This document shows positions 62,503 to 64,000 of a DNA stretch of 64,000 bases, piece by piece. Made by a program: the position numbers and the translations under genes. The notes beneath the pieces were generated by a model. That model had not been told where the DNA came from. It made no database searches and worked only from the letters and a program-made list of their open reading frames with translations. This DNA is from Salinispora pacifica CNR114 (lineage in GTDB: Bacteria; Actinomycetota; Actinomycetes; Mycobacteriales; Micromonosporaceae). The stretch covers positions 33,346-97,345 of the forward strand of contig NZ_AZWO01000023.1 of NCBI RefSeq assembly GCF_000514775.1. The letters are read 5' to 3'. Position 1 is the stretch's first letter, and the number at the start of each line of letters is the position of its first letter.

Positions 62503-63053
62503 GGCGTGCAGAGTTGGAGCACGTGCTGAGATCGACGGGTCGGATTGTCGTTGATCGGAACGTCCTCATCGTCGGCAGTCAGTCGGTGCTGGGGACGATT
62601 CCAGATGATGATCTGCCGTTGGAAGCCACTGCCTCAATGGAGGTAGACGTGGCGTTCTTCGACGATCCCGACGATCAGAAGGCCGACCAGGTTGACGCTT
62701 TCATCGGGGAATTTTCGCCGTTCCACGAGACCTTTGGCTATTACGCCCAGGGTGTGAGTGTGTCGACTGCTGTGCTGCCCGAGGGCTGGCGCGATCGGTT
62801 GGTGCTGGTGGAGTCGGAGAACACCCAGCCGGGACGTGGCTATGCGCTGGACCCGCACGACTGCGTGGTGTCGAAGCTTGTGGCCGGCAGGGAGAAGGAC
62901 GCCCTTTTCGCTGACGCGCTGCTCCGGGCGGGCTTGGTCCGGCCGGATACGGTCGCCGAGCGGATTGAACTCCTGGTTGACGTGCATCCTCTGGTGATGA
63001 AGCGCCTGAGGGGTTGGATCGCCACTTATCTGCCGAAGTCTCACATCGGCTGA
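62499..63053 (+). CDS. DUF6036-type nucleotidyltransferase (probable toxin)
   Basis: The 184-residue protein starts from GTG in the antitoxin stop. VLIVGSQSVLGTIPDDDLP corresponds to the nucleotidyltransferase G-S motif and MEVDVAFFDD to the acidic metal-binding motif; PHDCVVSKLVAGREKDALFA is the C-terminal helix typical of DUF6036/AbiEii-like proteins. Such proteins can modify tRNA or act in phage defence or TA systems. The target is unknown. Confidence 0.75.
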   Translation: MRRAELEHVLRSTGRIVVDRNVLIVGSQSVLGTIPDDDLPLEATASMEVDVAFFDDPDDQKADQVDAFIGEFSPFHETFGYYAQGVSVSTAVLPEGWRDRLVLVESENTQPGRGYALDPHDCVVSKLVAGREKDALFADALLRAGLVRPDTVAERIELLVDVHPLVMKRLRGWIATYLPKSHIG

Positions 63054-63144
63054 GGCAGGCCGACGGGCAGCGTCCTGGCGGCCTGCAACGGCTGTTGCCA
63101 CGTTTCACTCCTGGTCAGCCGCGGCGCGAGGATTTGATCCCGGC

Positions 63145-63300
63145 TTATAGGAGCTCCGCCAACAACGCCCGGATCTGCGGCTCCACCGCGCCCAGATCGA
63201 ACCCTTCACCGCCCCGCTGATAACGGGGCGGCTCATGACTGGCCAAGGCCTTATGCGCCGTATGCCGCGGGACGCCCAGCCGGCGACAGAACGCCCGGAA
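63145..63300 (-). pseudogene. relic of an IS21-family transposase (IstA N-terminal part)
   Basis: On the minus strand a frame ending at TAA (63145-63147) reads FRAFCRRLGVPRHTAHKALA then SHEPPRYQRGGEGFDLGAVE, P-Q-I-R-A-L-L-A-E-L-L. This is the HTH and following segment of IstA (IS21) transposases. About 51 codons remain; both ends are cut off, so no functional insertion sequence is present. Confidence 0.6.
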
Positions 63301-63760
63301 CCACGGTCACTTTTAAGTGGAGCCGACAGCGCGGTCTCCGGTAGCAGAACACTGCGCTGTCCAGCTCCGCCGCGGAGGAGAGGGCGTTGTGACGGTATGA
63401 TGCCATTTGCCGTTGGTATTCGGGGAATGCCGGTTTGGGGTGTGGTCGGGGGCACGGTGGTGGCGGAATCCCGGCCGCCGTCAGGGCGTTACACCATGCG
63501 TACGGCCGTGGAGGTGCCCCGCGTGGGCGGGTGACACCGGGTGTGGGTCGCCGGGAATGACGGTGGCCGGCCGGTCGTTACATCTGGACCCGGCGCCGTG
63601 CGTGTCCCCCTTGTGAGACCCGCGGTCGCCGAACCCCCCTTTTTCTTCTCTGTTTTGTTGAGCGCCGGACGGTGCTTGCACCCGCCCCTTTGCCGCTTGA
63701 AGGCCCCCTTTTTCCTTCGGGCGTGCGTGTGGGTGTCGACCCCCGAATGGAGCAACCCTC
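63301..63760. other. 460-bp intergenic region before the secreted protein
   Basis: No supported gene. It should contain the promoter and leader of the gene at 63761. T-rich and C-rich tracts occur (CCCCCCTTTTTCTTC at about 63634 and CCCCCTTTTTCC at about 63706). The leader was inspected for ydaO-type c-di-AMP blocks and none were found. Confidence 0.5.
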
Positions 63761-64000
63761 ATGATGAACACGATTCTGCGTCGTAGCGTCCTTGGTATCG
63801 CTGGTCTGGCCCTGTCCACCGGTGTCGTCGCCGGCCCCCTGGCCACCCTCACCGACACCACCCCGGCCGCTGCGGCCGTTCAGGTCGCGAAGCCGGACAT
63901 GGACACGCTGATCCCGCACGGCACCCAGGGCAAGCAGTCACGCATCGACCTGGGCGACGAGCAGGTCGCCAACGTCAAGGCCATCATCGAGGCCACCAAG
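63761..64000 (+). CDS. secreted protein, 5' part (cut by window end)
   Basis: ATG 63761 follows GGAG by 8 bases. The 80 codons visible encode a signal peptide (ILRRSVLGIAGLALSTGVVA, cleavage near AAA) and the beginning of a mature domain, VAKPDMDTLIPHGTQGKQSR then LGDEQVANVKAIIEATK. Similar N-termini occur in Micromonospora secreted cell-wall-associated proteins. The rest lies beyond the window. Confidence 0.8.
   Translation, partial: MMNTILRRSVLGIAGLALSTGVVAGPLATLTDTTPAAAAVQVAKPDMDTLIPHGTQGKQSRIDLGDEQVANVKAIIEATK

Noticed and set aside
63301..63760. Second c-di-AMP riboswitch before the secreted protein at 63761
   Set aside because: The conserved ydaO blocks seen at 15796-15925 were looked for and not found.

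Overview
This is a high-GC actinobacterial chromosome segment, most likely from Micromonosporaceae (Salinispora/Micromonospora type). The basis is very G+C-rich codon use, frequent GTG and some TTG starts, the gene set (DUF3145, DUF3052, HelD, a FasR-like PucR regulator beside a fabD-fabH-acpP-fabF-accD operon, homodimeric AceE, AhpE, an RNase HI/phosphatase fusion) and a single-copy class A RNase P RNA. The genus is inferred; no rRNA is present.

Layout. 1-10 kb: a site-2 protease with CBS domains, two divergent paralogous secreted beta-helix proteins, an oxidoreductase behind a MerR-type dyad, serS, a saccharopine-dehydrogenase-like protein, an alcohol dehydrogenase and a small SRPBCC-like gene. 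10-20 kb: a large LuxR/MalT-type ATPase regulator with a 15-bp tandem repeat in its leader, a DsbA-like protein, a STAS protein behind six 16-bp repeats, a secreted coiled-coil cell-wall protein under a c-di-AMP (ydaO-type) riboswitch, a CDF metal exporter with an AT-rich dyad, and a HelD-type RNA polymerase recycling factor. 20-30 kb: a GH3 lipoprotein and the fatty-acid synthesis operon with its regulator; its FabD carries an unusual C-terminal biotinyl/lipoyl-like domain without the modified lysine. 30-39 kb: gltX, SRPBCC, aceE, YjbQ, MarR, DUF3052, ahpE, tRNA-Val. 39-50 kb: TMEM175, a Tat-type polysaccharide deacetylase, a HTH protein, MFS, hydrolase, pyruvyl transferase and a coupled SNF2/SWIM pair. 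50-57 kb: a divergent primase-like gene against an XRE regulator coupled to a flavoprotein, then Nif3, zinc-ribbon and RNase H/phosphatase genes and a TauE exporter.

57.1-64 kb is the accessory part. rnpB (57128-57556) is followed by a decayed island of about 4.4 kb. The last 40 bp of the rnpB region (57521-57560) are repeated exactly at 61875-61914, next to the C-terminal half of a tyrosine integrase. This marks a site-specific integration into the 3' end of rnpB. The island carries a PHP-type metallohydrolase, a truncated TnsA-like transposase endonuclease, an AlpA-type HTH protein and small element-type hypotheticals. Immediately beyond the right repeat lies a GTGA-overlapped HTH plus nucleotidyltransferase pair resembling a toxin-antitoxin module, followed by an IS21 transposase relic and the start of a secreted protein that leaves the window.
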